A program made the position numbers and the translations under genes. Below, one piece after another: positions 1 to 8,561 of a stretch of 64,000 nucleotides of DNA (its first letter is position 1; each line of letters opens with the position of its first letter). The notes below the pieces were generated by a model. That model saw only the letters and a list, made by a program, of their open reading frames with translations. It ran no database searches and was not told the origin of the DNA. Source of the DNA: Peptostreptococcus russellii (GTDB taxonomy: Bacteria; Bacillota; Clostridia; Peptostreptococcales; Peptostreptococcaceae); contig NZ_JYGE01000001.1 in assembly GCF_003012055.1 (NCBI RefSeq), positions 160,465 through 224,464 of the forward strand. The letters are read 5' to 3'.

Positions 1-747
1 ACTAGAGTACTCGTACTAAACCATGCGTCTAATGTTACTGGGAATATAAACAATTTAAAGCTTGTAGGCGATATTTGTCGTGCAAAAAATATTATATTTA
101 TAGTAGATGTATCTCAAAGTGCGGGTTCATTTGATATAGATATGATAAGAGACAATATAGATGTAGTTTGTTTCACTGGACATAAGTCACTTTTGGGACC
201 ACAGGGAACTGGCGGTTTGTGTGTTAGGGATTATATATATATAAATCCATTGATGTCTGGAGGAACAGGGGTACATACATATGACTCATATCAACCAGAT
301 AGGATGCCAACTAGATTGGAGTCAGGAACACTAAATGCTCATGGAATTGCAGGTCTTGCTGCAGGTATTGATTATATAAACTCCAAGGGTATAGATAATC
401 TTACAGAAAAAGCTACATTTCTTAGCAAAAGATTTTTTGAAGGTATTAAATCACTGGAGAATATAAAACTATATGGAAACTATAGCACAGATTATAGAGC
501 TCCTATAGTATCTATGAACATAGGAGATATGGACTCTTCAAAGGTGAGTGCTATCCTTTCAGAACAGTATGATATTTCGACTAGACCAGGTGCACACTGT
601 GCTCCACTTCTTCATAAATCAATGAATACTGTAGATCAGGGGATGGTGAGATTTAGTTTTTCTCATCAAAATACAATAGAAGAAGTTGATATAGCGATAA
701 ATGCAGTAAAGGAAATAATAGAAAAAGAAAACGTTACAACAATTTAG
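1..747 (+). CDS. Class V aminotransferase, cysteine desulfurase/selenocysteine lyase type (5' truncated)
   Basis: The reading frame is open from base 1, so the gene starts before the window; 248 residues remain. These enzymes use PLP to release S or Se from cysteine or selenocysteine and pass it on as a persulfide. Visible: the PLP-binding Asp in IVDVSQSAG (about fragment residue 37), the Schiff-base Lys in FTGHKSLLG (residue 62), and a C-terminal RPGAHCAPLLH loop carrying the Cys expected of group II desulfurases. It precedes a YedE transporter, a TusA-like carrier and DUF3343 on the same strand, which suggests selenium or sulfur mobilisation rather than Fe-S assembly. The family is clear; whether Se or S is the substrate is inference. 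Confidence 0.88.
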   Translation, partial: TRVLVLNHASNVTGNINNLKLVGDICRAKNIIFIVDVSQSAGSFDIDMIRDNIDVVCFTGHKSLLGPQGTGGLCVRDYIYINPLMSGGTGVHTYDSYQPDRMPTRLESGTLNAHGIAGLAAGIDYINSKGIDNLTEKATFLSKRFFEGIKSLENIKLYGNYSTDYRAPIVSMNIGDMDSSKVSAILSEQYDISTRPGAHCAPLLHKSMNTVDQGMVRFSFSHQNTIEEVDIAINAVKEIIEKENVTTI

Positions 748-837
748 TAAGAATATTAATCAGTCAATGAAATCAGTCAATAACGTGTAATTATTAAATA
801 ATATGTTTGTAAAATTAAAAAAAGGAGAGTATTTTAA

Positions 838-1938
838 ATGAATTTTGACAGCAAAAAAGGTTTGTTTTCATTAGGTATTATAGCTGGTATTGGTGCGGCT
901 ATACTTGCTGCTTTAGGAAATCCAAAGAATATGGCTTTCTGTATAGCTTGTTTTATAAGAGATACAGCAGGATCTATGAAGTTTCATCAGGCAGAAGTAG
1001 TACAGTATTTTAGACCAGAGGTAGTAGGTATTATTTTAGGGGCATTTTTGATTTCCCTTTACAAAAAAGAGTATAGATCAACAGCAGGATCATCACCAGC
1101 AATAAGATTTTTATTAGGTGTTATAATGGTTGTTTGTGCTTTGGTATTCTTAGGATGCCCGCTTCGTATGGTATTAAGAATGGCAGCAGGTGATATAAGT
1201 GCTTACATAGGACTTATAGGTTTTGTTGCTGGAGTATATACAGGGGTTGTATTCCTTAAAAAGGGATTCACACTTGGAAGAGCACATATAACAAAGAAGG
1301 AAAGTGGATATATACTTCCTCTTGTAGTAACAGTATTATTTATACTTAGCATAACAGTAACAACTTTATTTGTTACAAGTGTTAAAGGACCAGGTAGCAT
1401 GCACGCTCCAGTAATTGCTTCTCTATTAGTAGGTTTACTATTCGGTGTAATATCTCAAAAGACAAGAATGTGTTTTGCAGGTTCAGTAAGAGATGTATTC
1501 CTAATAAGAGATTTTAGCTTACTTAGTATAATCGGTGGTGTATTTGTAGCAATGCTAGTATATAATGTTGCAACAGGTAACTTTGAATTTGTAGCTTTTG
1601 GACCAGTAGCACATGCACAGACACTTTGGAATATACTATCTATGTATGCAGTAGGATTTGCAGCAATATTATTAGGTGGTTGCCCTCTTAGACAGTTGGT
1701 AATAGCATCTACAGGATCTTCAGATGCAGTATTTACAGTGATAGGTATGTTTATCGGTGGAGCACTTGCTCATAACTTTGTATTAGCATCTGCACCTGCT
1801 GCTGCAGCAACAGCAACAGAAGCAGCTAGTATAGGTGGACCAGGACCAAACGGTAAAATAGCTGTAATAGTTTCTATAGTATTATTATTCATAATAGCTA
1901 TGTGGGGACTTAAGAAAGAAAAAACAGCATCTAAGTAA
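838..1938 (+). CDS. yedE: YeeE/YedE family transporter, selenium-type YedE
   Basis: A 366-residue integral membrane protein of about ten hydrophobic segments, preceded by AAAAGGAGAG. YeeE/YedE proteins carry small sulfur or selenium species through the membrane using paired cysteines. Two GCPLR motifs (about residues 106-110 and 281-285) sit in equivalent positions of an internal duplication, together with CIACFIRD near residue 36 and a second MCFAGSVRD motif, as in the family. An Ala/Thr-rich stretch precedes the last helix. The neighbouring TusA-like and DUF3343 genes fit the known YedE-YedF-DUF3343 grouping of selenium-using bacteria. Substrate specificity cannot be read from the sequence. 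Confidence 0.87.
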   Translation: MNFDSKKGLFSLGIIAGIGAAILAALGNPKNMAFCIACFIRDTAGSMKFHQAEVVQYFRPEVVGIILGAFLISLYKKEYRSTAGSSPAIRFLLGVIMVVCALVFLGCPLRMVLRMAAGDISAYIGLIGFVAGVYTGVVFLKKGFTLGRAHITKKESGYILPLVVTVLFILSITVTTLFVTSVKGPGSMHAPVIASLLVGLLFGVISQKTRMCFAGSVRDVFLIRDFSLLSIIGGVFVAMLVYNVATGNFEFVAFGPVAHAQTLWNILSMYAVGFAAILLGGCPLRQLVIASTGSSDAVFTVIGMFIGGALAHNFVLASAPAAAATATEAASIGGPGPNGKIAVIVSIVLLFIIAMWGLKKEKTASK

Positions 1939-2010
1939 TTTTTAGTGAAAAATTAAGACATTTAATATAATTGATAAATATATTTGTATATAAAATAGGG
2001 AGGAATAGGA

Positions 2011-2217
2011 ATGAAGGAAGTAGATGTAAGAGGACTATCTTGCCCAGAACCAGTGATAAGAGTAAAAGAGGCAATAGATAACAATAGTGCTGAAGAACTT
2101 AAGGTATTTGCTAATGAAGCTCACACAGTAAAAAATATTACAAAGTTTTGCAAGAAATTAGGAAAGGATGTTCATACTGAAGAGGTTGGTCTTGAATATG
2201 AACTAATTATAAAATAA
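2011..2217 (+). CDS. TusA/SirA-like sulfur carrier protein
   Basis: A 68-residue single-domain protein with the family's N-terminal motif DVRGLSCPEPVIRVKEAI; the Cys of CPEP (residue 12) is the persulfide carrier. It has only the TusA domain and lacks the second domain of full YedF (about 200 residues). RBS GGGAGGAATAGG precedes the ATG. It should accept S or Se from the upstream desulfurase or YedE and hand it on. Its stop codon overlaps the next gene's start (TAATG), implying translational coupling with the DUF3343 protein. Confidence 0.88.
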   Translation: MKEVDVRGLSCPEPVIRVKEAIDNNSAEELKVFANEAHTVKNITKFCKKLGKDVHTEEVGLEYELIIK

Positions 2218-2447
2218 TGAATAGCAAGGAGAAAAATCTATTCGTAACTTTTTATACTACTGCTGAAGCGATGGCAATAGAACAATCGTGCAGCGATAAC
2301 AATATAGAGGGTAAGCTAGTACCAGTTCCAAGAGTTTTATCTGCAGGTTGTGGAGTTGCTTGGAAGGGGAGACCAGAAGATATAGATATTACTACTCAAA
2401 TATTAAAAGATGATGATATTGAGTGGGAAGAAATTACTATTTTATAA
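2217..2447 (+). CDS. DUF3343 domain protein
   Basis: A 76-residue cytosolic protein that starts inside the stop codon of the TusA-like gene and has no RBS of its own, so it is probably translated by re-initiation. The conserved VPRVLSAGCGVAWKG segment has the single Cys followed by Gly typical of DUF3343, a small family that travels with yedE/yedF/tusA genes. A redox or persulfide role is likely from context, but no biochemical function is established. An intrinsic terminator follows directly. Confidence 0.8.
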   Translation: MNSKEKNLFVTFYTTAEAMAIEQSCSDNNIEGKLVPVPRVLSAGCGVAWKGRPEDIDITTQILKDDDIEWEEITIL

Positions 2448-2454
2448 AATATTA

Positions 2455-2481
2455 GGGGACAGTTTTTACTGTCTCCTTTTT
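2455..2481 (+). terminator. Intrinsic terminator of the yedE cluster
   Basis: GGGGACAGT (2455-2463) pairs with ACTGTCTCC (2468-2476, one G-T wobble) across TTTT, followed by five T. It lies just after the DUF3343 stop. Confidence 0.88.
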
Positions 2482-2584
2482 ATATAGTTTGATTAAAAAG
2501 TAAGTAACTTAAAATAAAATACAATATATTTTTAAATATATGATATAATTTATTTTGTGACTAAAATTAGAATAGAGGTGAAAA

Positions 2585-3451
2585 ATGAGTAGAGAAAATG
2601 AAAATAAATATATATTAGTACAGTTGTTAGGTATAGCCTTTCTTTGTAGCGCTGGTATTTGGGTCAAGCTTTCATCAGTAGGACCAATCAATCAGGGCTT
2701 TTATAGAATGCTTCTAACACTTATTATGATGTTTCCTTTTACCTTTAAAAGTTTAAAAGGAGTTACGAAAAGGCAGTTTGTCATGTCCTTTTTGGCAGGA
2801 GTATGCTTGGGTGGAGATGTTTTATTCTGGAATCTATCACTTATGAAGACATCAGTTGCAAATAGTGCACTGTTGGTCAACTTAACAGTATTTATAGTAT
2901 CTCCAATTTCTTTCTTTTTATTTAAAGAGAAAATCAAAAAAGAGTTTGTTATAGGGTCTGTGATTGGATTTATAGGTGTAGTAATAGTAATATTTGCATC
3001 TGCAAGTGGGCATGGACAATCCAGTATTTATGGGAATTTACTAGCTATGTTGGCATCGGTATCATATTCGGGTTATGTTTTATTTGTTTATAAGGTAAGA
3101 GATCATCTAAACAACAATGCAGTAGTTCTTATTAGTACTCTTGGAGCAATGGTATTTTTATTTGGAACAATGGTCCCAACGGAAGGGATTCAAGTACCAC
3201 CAAACACTAAAGAGTGGTTAATTGTTATAGGTTATGCGATTTGTACACAAATACTAGGTCAAGGCTTGGTTTCAATGTGTCTAGGAAAGCTAAATGCTAC
3301 ACTTGTAACTGTAATATCACTGATTGGAATAGGGATATCTTCAATATATGCATATATTATATTTGGTGAATCACTTTTAATGATGGAAATAGTAGGTATG
3401 GTGATCACTATTATAGGTGTATTTATAGCGAAAAATTCATCTCAAGGATAA
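2585..3451 (+). CDS. DMT superfamily (EamA) transporter
   Basis: A 288-residue protein with ten predicted hydrophobic helices arranged as two tandem EamA repeats (about residues 8-140 and 150-284), the usual layout and length of drug/metabolite exporters. Conserved features include the GP-NQGFYRM start of helix 2 and the end-of-repeat glycine-rich segments (FIGVVIVIFASA; IGMVITIIGVFIA). RBS AGAGGTG precedes the ATG. It stands alone between two terminators, so the cargo cannot be inferred. Confidence 0.85.
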   Translation: MSRENENKYILVQLLGIAFLCSAGIWVKLSSVGPINQGFYRMLLTLIMMFPFTFKSLKGVTKRQFVMSFLAGVCLGGDVLFWNLSLMKTSVANSALLVNLTVFIVSPISFFLFKEKIKKEFVIGSVIGFIGVVIVIFASASGHGQSSIYGNLLAMLASVSYSGYVLFVYKVRDHLNNNAVVLISTLGAMVFLFGTMVPTEGIQVPPNTKEWLIVIGYAICTQILGQGLVSMCLGKLNATLVTVISLIGIGISSIYAYIIFGESLLMMEIVGMVITIIGVFIAKNSSQG

Positions 3452-3465
3452 TAAACTTGATATTA

Positions 3466-3505
3466 AAAAAGAGATAATTGCAAAATGCAATTATCTCTTT
3501 TTAAT
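3466..3505. terminator. Bidirectional terminator between convergent genes
   Basis: AGAGATAATTGCA (3470-3482) and TGCAATTATCTCT (3486-3498) form a perfect 13-bp stem with a 3-nt loop, flanked by an A run and a T run, so it can end both the EamA gene and the minus-strand rhodanese gene. Confidence 0.9.
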
Positions 3506-3512
3506 TTAAATA

Positions 3513-4442
3513 TTATTTTTCTAATTTTTCAACGGCTGACCATCTGTAGAAAGATTCGTCATAGTTTTTAACATTGTCATATCCTAGCATATTTAGGACC
3601 AGCTTCATGTGTGCAGAACGTATTCCTGCAGTACAGTAAGTTACAACATTATCTGATGGTTCAATTCCTTTTTCTTTAAAAATTTTCTTCAACTCATCAT
3701 TACTTTTCAGATATCCGTCTTCATTGAATAAACTAGTAAAGTTTATATTGATAGCACCTGGAAGATGCCCACCATTTTTTTCACCGTATTTTGTAGCACC
3801 ATCATACTCATCTTTTTCACGTACATCAATTATTTTATACTTATCATAATCTTTTTTAAGTTCTTCTGTATTTATAATCCCGCTATTATCAATAGAATCT
3901 ATTTTAACATTGGCAGGTTTTATATCAGTCTGACCTTTTTGAGTTTCAACACCTGCTAATTTTATAGCATTGTATCCACCATCAACTATTTTAACATCTT
4001 TGTATCCAGAAGCCATTAATTCCCAAGCTATCCTTCCATCTTCGCCCCAGCCTTGATCTGCAGACGCAAATAAAACTACTGCTTTATCCATAGATACTCC
4101 TTTTTCAGAAAGTCTCTTGCCTAGCTCTTCTTTATCTAGTATACAACCCCAGTTTTCGTCTCCAGGCTCTCCAGTCTCAGTAGTAGCTAAATATTGCCAA
4201 TCAAGTGGAATTGCACCCTTGACGCTTTCCTTTTTAGCAGCTTTTTCACCTCTAGCATCAATCAAAGTAATATCATTTAGATTATCCTTAACATAATCAG
4301 CACTTACTACATAGTCTCCTTTAAAAAGCTCAGTTTGACTAGTATTGTTTTCGCTCTTTTTCTCAGTAGTAGTATCGTTGGAATTACAAGCAATGAGAGA
4401 AAGACAAGCTGTAAGAAGTATAGCAGTTAAAATCTTTTTCAT
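3513..4442 (-). CDS. Two-domain rhodanese (sulfurtransferase) lipoprotein
   Basis: A 309-residue exported sulfurtransferase. The N-terminus is a lipoprotein signal with lipobox LIAC (Cys19), so it is probably anchored outside the membrane. Two rhodanese domains follow (about 44-165 and 185-309). Only the second has the active-site Cys loop, TYCTAGIRSAH (Cys270); the first has LFASADQGWG in that place and is probably structural. The family moves sulfane sulfur from thiosulfate or 3-mercaptopyruvate to an acceptor. RBS GGAGG precedes the ATG. Being close to the sulfur/selenium cluster may be functional, but it is transcribed separately. Confidence 0.88.
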   Translation of the reverse strand: MKKILTAILLTACLSLIACNSNDTTTEKKSENNTSQTELFKGDYVVSADYVKDNLNDITLIDARGEKAAKKESVKGAIPLDWQYLATTETGEPGDENWGCILDKEELGKRLSEKGVSMDKAVVLFASADQGWGEDGRIAWELMASGYKDVKIVDGGYNAIKLAGVETQKGQTDIKPANVKIDSIDNSGIINTEELKKDYDKYKIIDVREKDEYDGATKYGEKNGGHLPGAININFTSLFNEDGYLKSNDELKKIFKEKGIEPSDNVVTYCTAGIRSAHMKLVLNMLGYDNVKNYDESFYRWSAVEKLEK

Positions 4443-4703
4443 TTTTAAACCTCCAAGTAAATTATAGTGTAATTCAATCTTATAACATATAATAAATAGT
4501 GTAAATGAATAAAAAGTTGTATTGATTAAAAGTATACTTATAAAGCTTATAATATAGATAGGCTATAGAAATGAGTAAATTTATAGCTTATGATTTCTAA
4601 AATATAAGTTGTAAAAAAGTGATATTTGGACTATAGTATATTTAATATTAAAATCGAACAATTATAATAATAAGATAAGATATATATAAGGGAGGAAAAA
4701 TCA

Positions 4704-5495
4704 TTGGAAAAAAAATGGGCTTTGATTACGGGCGCAAGTTCTGGAATAGGAAGAGAGTTTGCAAGGCTATTGAGTGCAAATGACTATTCATTAATTTTAG
4801 TGGCAAGAAGACTAGAAAGATTAGAGGATCTAAAAGAAGAATTAGAATATAATTCTCAGGATGAAGATTTTGAGTGTAGAGTTATTCAAAAGGATTTAAG
4901 GGGAGTTTATGCTCTTAATGAACTTTATGATGAAACAAAGGATCTGAATATAGATATACTGATTAATAATTCAGGGTTTGGAGATCATGGTGAATTTGTA
5001 GATACGGATTTACAAAAAGAAATGGATATGATAGATGTAAATATTAAGGCTATGCATGTCTTAACCAAAAAATATTTGAGAGATTTTGTTAAGAAAGATA
5101 GTGGGTATATATTAAATGTATCGTCTAGTGCTGGTTTGATGCCTGCAGGACCTTATATGGCTACATACTATGCTAGTAAAGCTTACTCAACTAGCCTAAC
5201 TTCTGGAATAGCAGCAGAACTTAGAAAGAGAAAAAGCAATGTATACATAGGGGCTTTGTGTCCAGGGCCAGTGGATACTGAATTTAATGATGTTGCAAAC
5301 TGTAAATTTAGTATTGGTGGAATAAGCCCAAGATTTTGTGCTAAATATGCTTTAGAGAAGATGTTTTCTAGAAAAGAAATTATTATACCTTCTGTAAAAA
5401 TGCAAATAGCAGCAAAGGTTGGTAAAGTAGCTCCTAGAAAATTGGTGATTGATATTTGTGGAAGACAGCAAAAAAGAAAAAATGGCGAAGTATAG
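4704..5495 (+). CDS. SDR family NAD(P)-dependent oxidoreductase
   Basis: A 263-residue short-chain dehydrogenase. The start is TTG at 4704, nine bases after a GGAGG site; no ATG fits. The Rossmann glycine motif TGASSGIG lies at residues 9-16 followed by the basic VARRLERL that favours NADPH. NNSG, the Ser of NVSSSAG and the catalytic Tyr155-xxx-Lys159 (YYASK) are all present. The C-terminus resembles the DltE/YqjQ-like subgroup acting on lipids or short keto acids, but the substrate is unknown. It is monocistronic. Confidence 0.87.
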   Translation: MEKKWALITGASSGIGREFARLLSANDYSLILVARRLERLEDLKEELEYNSQDEDFECRVIQKDLRGVYALNELYDETKDLNIDILINNSGFGDHGEFVDTDLQKEMDMIDVNIKAMHVLTKKYLRDFVKKDSGYILNVSSSAGLMPAGPYMATYYASKAYSTSLTSGIAAELRKRKSNVYIGALCPGPVDTEFNDVANCKFSIGGISPRFCAKYALEKMFSRKEIIIPSVKMQIAAKVGKVAPRKLVIDICGRQQKRKNGEV

Positions 5496-5513
5496 TAGAA
5501 AGTAAGTTCTAGT

Positions 5514-5710
5514 AAAATGCTATTAAATATGAAAAGAGTTAGTAAAAATAGATATTACTTGATAACAATAAAATGCTACTAAATTAGGAATATAACTAGT
5601 AAAAATTCATATTGTTTAATAAGAATAAAGTGCTATTAAATAGGAATATAGCGAGTAAAAATTCATATTGTTTAATAAGAATAAAATGCTTTTAAATAGG
5701 AGTACTATTA
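5514..5710. repeat. Intergenic tandem repeat, period 56-57 bp, about 3.5 copies
   Basis: Copies begin at 5514, 5570, 5627 and 5683 (partial), each starting AAAnTGCT. Copies 2 and 3 are nearly identical and copy 1 more diverged. No reading frame or start codon runs through it. It follows the SDR gene. Confidence 0.85.
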
Positions 5711-5822
5711 AAGTTTTGTATTACTAACATAGCAAAATAAAGTTATATTAATTATTAATAGCTAGCAAAATTTTGAGGTTATTAAAGAAGAAAAATAACA
5801 ATAAAATAATAAAAAATATTCT

Positions 5823-5862
5823 AAAAACCCCTTCTAATATTGCTTAGCAGGGGTTTTTAATT
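5823..5862 (+). terminator. Probable intrinsic terminator
   Basis: AAAAACCCC (5823-5831) pairs with GGGGTTTTT (5850-5858) around an 18-nt loop, ending in the T run. It is the first terminator-like hairpin downstream of the SDR gene, about 330 bp away. Confidence 0.6.
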
Positions 5863-5960
5863 AAAGATCTAGATATTTTTTGAAAAGATAGAATAATTAA
5901 TATTTTTTTTTAGAAATATGGAGTATAATGTATATTACAAAATATGGAATATACTTTATA

Positions 5961-5993
5961 ATTATATTTAATTAGATTGTAATTAAATATAAT
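5961..5993. repeat. Perfect 14-bp AT-only inverted repeat
   Basis: ATTATATTTAATTA (5961-5974) and TAATTAAATATAAT (5980-5993) are exact complements separated by GATTG. No T run follows, so it is not an obvious terminator. It lies about 270 bp upstream of the adenine deaminase gene. Confidence 0.8.
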
Positions 5994-6063
5994 ATCAATA
6001 GCTAGCTTTAGTAAAGCCGTATAAATTAGAAAAAATTAAAACGATAGTCGATAGCTTAGGTGT

Positions 6064-6215
6064 GAAAAAATAAAGATGGATGTTATTTAAATAAAGATGG
6101 ATATGTTTGAAAGAGATAGATGTATTTGAAATAAAGATAGATATGCTTTAAATGAAGGCAGCTATGTTTGAAATAAGATAGAGATATTTAAAATAGAAGT
6201 GGATAAATTTGTAAG
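6064..6215. repeat. Degenerate tandem repeat, period about 20-21 bp
   Basis: About seven imperfect copies of a TTTGAAATAAAGATAGATATG-like unit run up to the ribosome binding region of the adenine deaminase gene. There is no start codon with an RBS. The rest of 5860-6266 is AT-rich and holds nothing else I can assign. Confidence 0.7.
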
Positions 6216-6266
6216 GACAATAGATATATTTTAGAAAGGGGAGCAATTTTAAGTTGCTGTATAGAT

Positions 6267-8072
6267 ATGAAAATAAAAGAATATAAAGAGTTAGTAGATT
6301 ATACTATGAAAAGAAAAAAATCGGACCTTGTATTGAAAAATGCAAATGTATTAATGCTTCAAACATCGGAAATTATAAAGGCAGATGTAGCTATTAAAGG
6401 TAAATATATTGTAGGCGTGGGAGAATACAATGGAGATATAGAGATAGATTGTAGTGATAAGTTTCTAGCTCCTGGATTTGTGGATTCTCATCTTCACTTT
6501 GAGTCTACAATGGCAAATCCAAATGAATTAGTTCACTATGCATCAATGAATGGAACGACAGCATTTATAGCAGATCCGCACGAGGCAGCAAATGTATCAG
6601 GTTTAAGAGGTATTGAATATATACTAGAGCAGACAAGGTTCAGCACTGGAGATGTATTTATTATGCTTCCGTCATGTGTTCCGTCCAAAGATAGTGAGGA
6701 TACAGGGTATATAATGAACTCTGATGATATGAAAAAAATTATAGACAATAGTAGAATTTTAGGATTAGGTGAAGTAATGGATTGCAAGGCAGTTCTAGAC
6801 TGTAAAGATTCTATGATGGAGAAATTAGAATTATTTGAGGACAAGCCAAAAGATGGTCATGTACTAGGTCTCAATGATTTGGAATTATCAGCCTATGCAA
6901 TGTCTGGCATACTAACAGATCACGAGTGTTCATCATATGATGAGGCAATTAAAAAAATAAGAAACGGTATGTATATACATATTAGAGAAGGGTCTGCTGC
7001 AAAAAATTTGAAAAATATTGTAGAAGGTATTGTATCTAATGATATGGATATATCTAGGTTTAACTTTTGCACGGATGATAAACATATAGAAGATATTCAA
7101 AGAGAAGGGCATATCAGTTATAATATTAGAAAATCTATAGAGCTTGGAATGAAAGCGATCGATGCCTACAAGATAGCTAGCTATAATCCATCGCTATGCT
7201 ATGGACTGTCTGATATAGGAATGATAGCTCCTGGGAAAAAGGCCAATCTTGTAATTTTAAATAACTTAGAAAAAGTTGAGATAGTAGATGTATTATTTGA
7301 AGGAAATATTATATCAAAAAATTATAAACAGACGACTAATAATAGAAAAATAGAAGATAAAAAAATAAAAAATAATAAGCTGGAAAATGACAAAATTAAT
7401 TCTAGCAATCACATAAATTCTGATGATTTACATAGGGAAAATATTAAAAAATCAGCAAATATAAGCGAAATTATTGATGATAAATTTGATGATTTAATGG
7501 ACACAATTCATATAGGTGAATTTAATAAGAGTATGCTTGCCTTTAAGAGTGAAAACTATGCGATTGAATTAGTAGATGGAGAGCTATTGACCAAAAAAAT
7601 AAAGGCTAGTTCTGGAAAAGGGCATTTAAATAAGGTGGTAGATATAGAAAGACATCATAATACTGGGAAATATCATGTAGCTAAAGTTTTTGGATTTGCT
7701 ATTAAAAATGGAGCTATTGCATCGAGTGTATCTCATGATTCTCATAATGTTATAGTAATTGGAGACAATGATAGAGATATAATGATAGCAATAGAAAAGT
7801 TAAAAGAAATAAAGGGTGGATACGTTTTAGTCGAAAATGGAAGTGTATATCAGTTTGTACCGCTTCCTGTTATGGGACTTATGAGCAATCTTTCAAGTGA
7901 AGAAGTTAATATCAGGATTTCTGATATGACCAAGAAAGCACATGAGATGGGAGTAAATGAGAATATAGAAGCCTTTATTACACTTTCATTTATAGCTCTT
8001 CCAGTTATTCCAGAGATAAGAATTACTACAAATGGACTTTATGATGTGATTGAAGACAAGTATTTAGATTAA
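6267..8072 (+). CDS. ade: Adenine deaminase
   Basis: A 601-residue amidohydrolase converting adenine to hypoxanthine and ammonia for purine salvage. Metal ligands are visible: His75 and His77 in DSHLHFES, His104 in ADPHEAANV, the Glu of LGEVMD, TDHECSS and the FCTDDKHIED Asp. The C-terminal domain carries KVVDIERHH, SVSHDSHN and ALPVIPEIRIT, as in the family. Residues about 352-408, between the two domains, form an Asn/Lys/Asp-rich low-complexity linker not expected in the family. The start is uncertain: the only RBS-like run (AAAGGGGAG, 6236-6243) lies about 23 bases upstream of this ATG, but the N-terminus aligns with the family's usual beginning. Confidence 0.93.
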   Translation: MKIKEYKELVDYTMKRKKSDLVLKNANVLMLQTSEIIKADVAIKGKYIVGVGEYNGDIEIDCSDKFLAPGFVDSHLHFESTMANPNELVHYASMNGTTAFIADPHEAANVSGLRGIEYILEQTRFSTGDVFIMLPSCVPSKDSEDTGYIMNSDDMKKIIDNSRILGLGEVMDCKAVLDCKDSMMEKLELFEDKPKDGHVLGLNDLELSAYAMSGILTDHECSSYDEAIKKIRNGMYIHIREGSAAKNLKNIVEGIVSNDMDISRFNFCTDDKHIEDIQREGHISYNIRKSIELGMKAIDAYKIASYNPSLCYGLSDIGMIAPGKKANLVILNNLEKVEIVDVLFEGNIISKNYKQTTNNRKIEDKKIKNNKLENDKINSSNHINSDDLHRENIKKSANISEIIDDKFDDLMDTIHIGEFNKSMLAFKSENYAIELVDGELLTKKIKASSGKGHLNKVVDIERHHNTGKYHVAKVFGFAIKNGAIASSVSHDSHNVIVIGDNDRDIMIAIEKLKEIKGGYVLVENGSVYQFVPLPVMGLMSNLSSEEVNIRISDMTKKAHEMGVNENIEAFITLSFIALPVIPEIRITTNGLYDVIEDKYLD

Positions 8073-8103
8073 GACCGAAATAAAAGTGTAAAGAATTTAT
8101 ATT

Positions 8104-8138
8104 AGAGCTAGAAGTAAAATATTTTTAGCTCTTTTTTA
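8104..8138 (+). terminator. Intrinsic terminator after ade
   Basis: AGAGCTA (8104-8110) pairs with TAGCTCT (8126-8132), followed by six T. Confidence 0.75.
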
Positions 8139-8289
8139 ATGAAGAATTATTAAATGGCTTTAATAATAGAAAGTCAGCAAATAAAATTAAGTATTAAAAA
8201 TTTCTATTGATAAAAAAATAGCTTTAAAAAGTATCCGATAATAAAATATAAAATAATATAATGTTAAAAAACATAAAAAAAGAGAGGAT

Positions 8290-8356
8290 ATGAGTAAGTT
8301 TTATCAATAAAACATAGTAAAAATATATTATGGAGTTGACAATAAAACTTACTCAT
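8290..8356. promoter_or_regulatory. 15-bp inverted repeat overlapping the ABC-F promoter
   Basis: ATGAGTAAGTTTTAT (8290-8304) is the exact reverse complement of ATAAAACTTACTCAT (8342-8356). The right arm fills the spacer between the -35 and -10 boxes; the left arm lies 31 bp upstream of the -35. The length and perfection exceed chance expectation in this DNA. It could be a two-site operator or DNA-looping element, or a relic of an inverted duplication. Confidence 0.6.
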
Positions 8357-8364
8357 AATATAAT
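8336..8364 (+). promoter_or_regulatory. Consensus sigma-A promoter for the ABC-F transcript
   Basis: TTGACA (8336-8341), a 17-bp spacer and TATAAT (8359-8364) match the housekeeping consensus exactly. Transcription would start near 8371, giving a leader of about 310 nt before the ABC-F start codon. Confidence 0.88.
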
Positions 8365-8393
8365 CAAGTTATAAATTAAAAAGGAGGATGTCG

Positions 8394-8405
8394 ATGATTT
8401 TATAA
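8394..8405 (+). CDS. Candidate leader mini-ORF (Met-Ile-Leu)
   Basis: A very strong RBS (AAGGAGG, 8381-8387) has an ATG six bases downstream, followed by ATT TTA and TAA. An in-frame ATG at 8388 overlaps the RBS and would add only Met-Ser. No longer ORF is possible here, so the RBS appears to serve a three-codon upstream ORF. Very short upstream ORFs followed by attenuators are known in leaders of antibiotic-responsive ABC-F genes such as vmlR and lmo0919; that this one works the same way is inference. Confidence 0.5.
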   Translation: MIL

Positions 8406-8492
8406 TAATATGGAGAAGTTGAAAATTTTAATAGGCCTTAAGGGCTTTATTTTAGTTGCCATATTATTAGTAGAATAGTCGTATTATCCTTA

Positions 8493-8561
8493 TCTGTATA
8501 TTTTGAGAAAAATATACTTTTTGACTAATCTGCCTAGAGCAGATTTTTTTAGTTATACAGA
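8493..8561 (+). promoter_or_regulatory. Attenuator (premature terminator and alternative pairing) in the ABC-F leader
   Basis: AATCTGC (8527-8533) pairs with GCAGATT (8539-8545) and is followed by five T: a classical terminator 135 nt upstream of the start codon and without a gene before it. Just upstream is a hairpin GTATATTTT/AAAATATAC (8496-8517). TCTGTATA (8493-8500) can instead pair with TATACAGA (8554-8561), and ATTAGT (8466-8471) can pair with ACTAAT (8524-8529), overlapping the terminator's left arm. Mutually exclusive folds of this kind are expected of ribosome-controlled attenuation. Confidence 0.72.
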
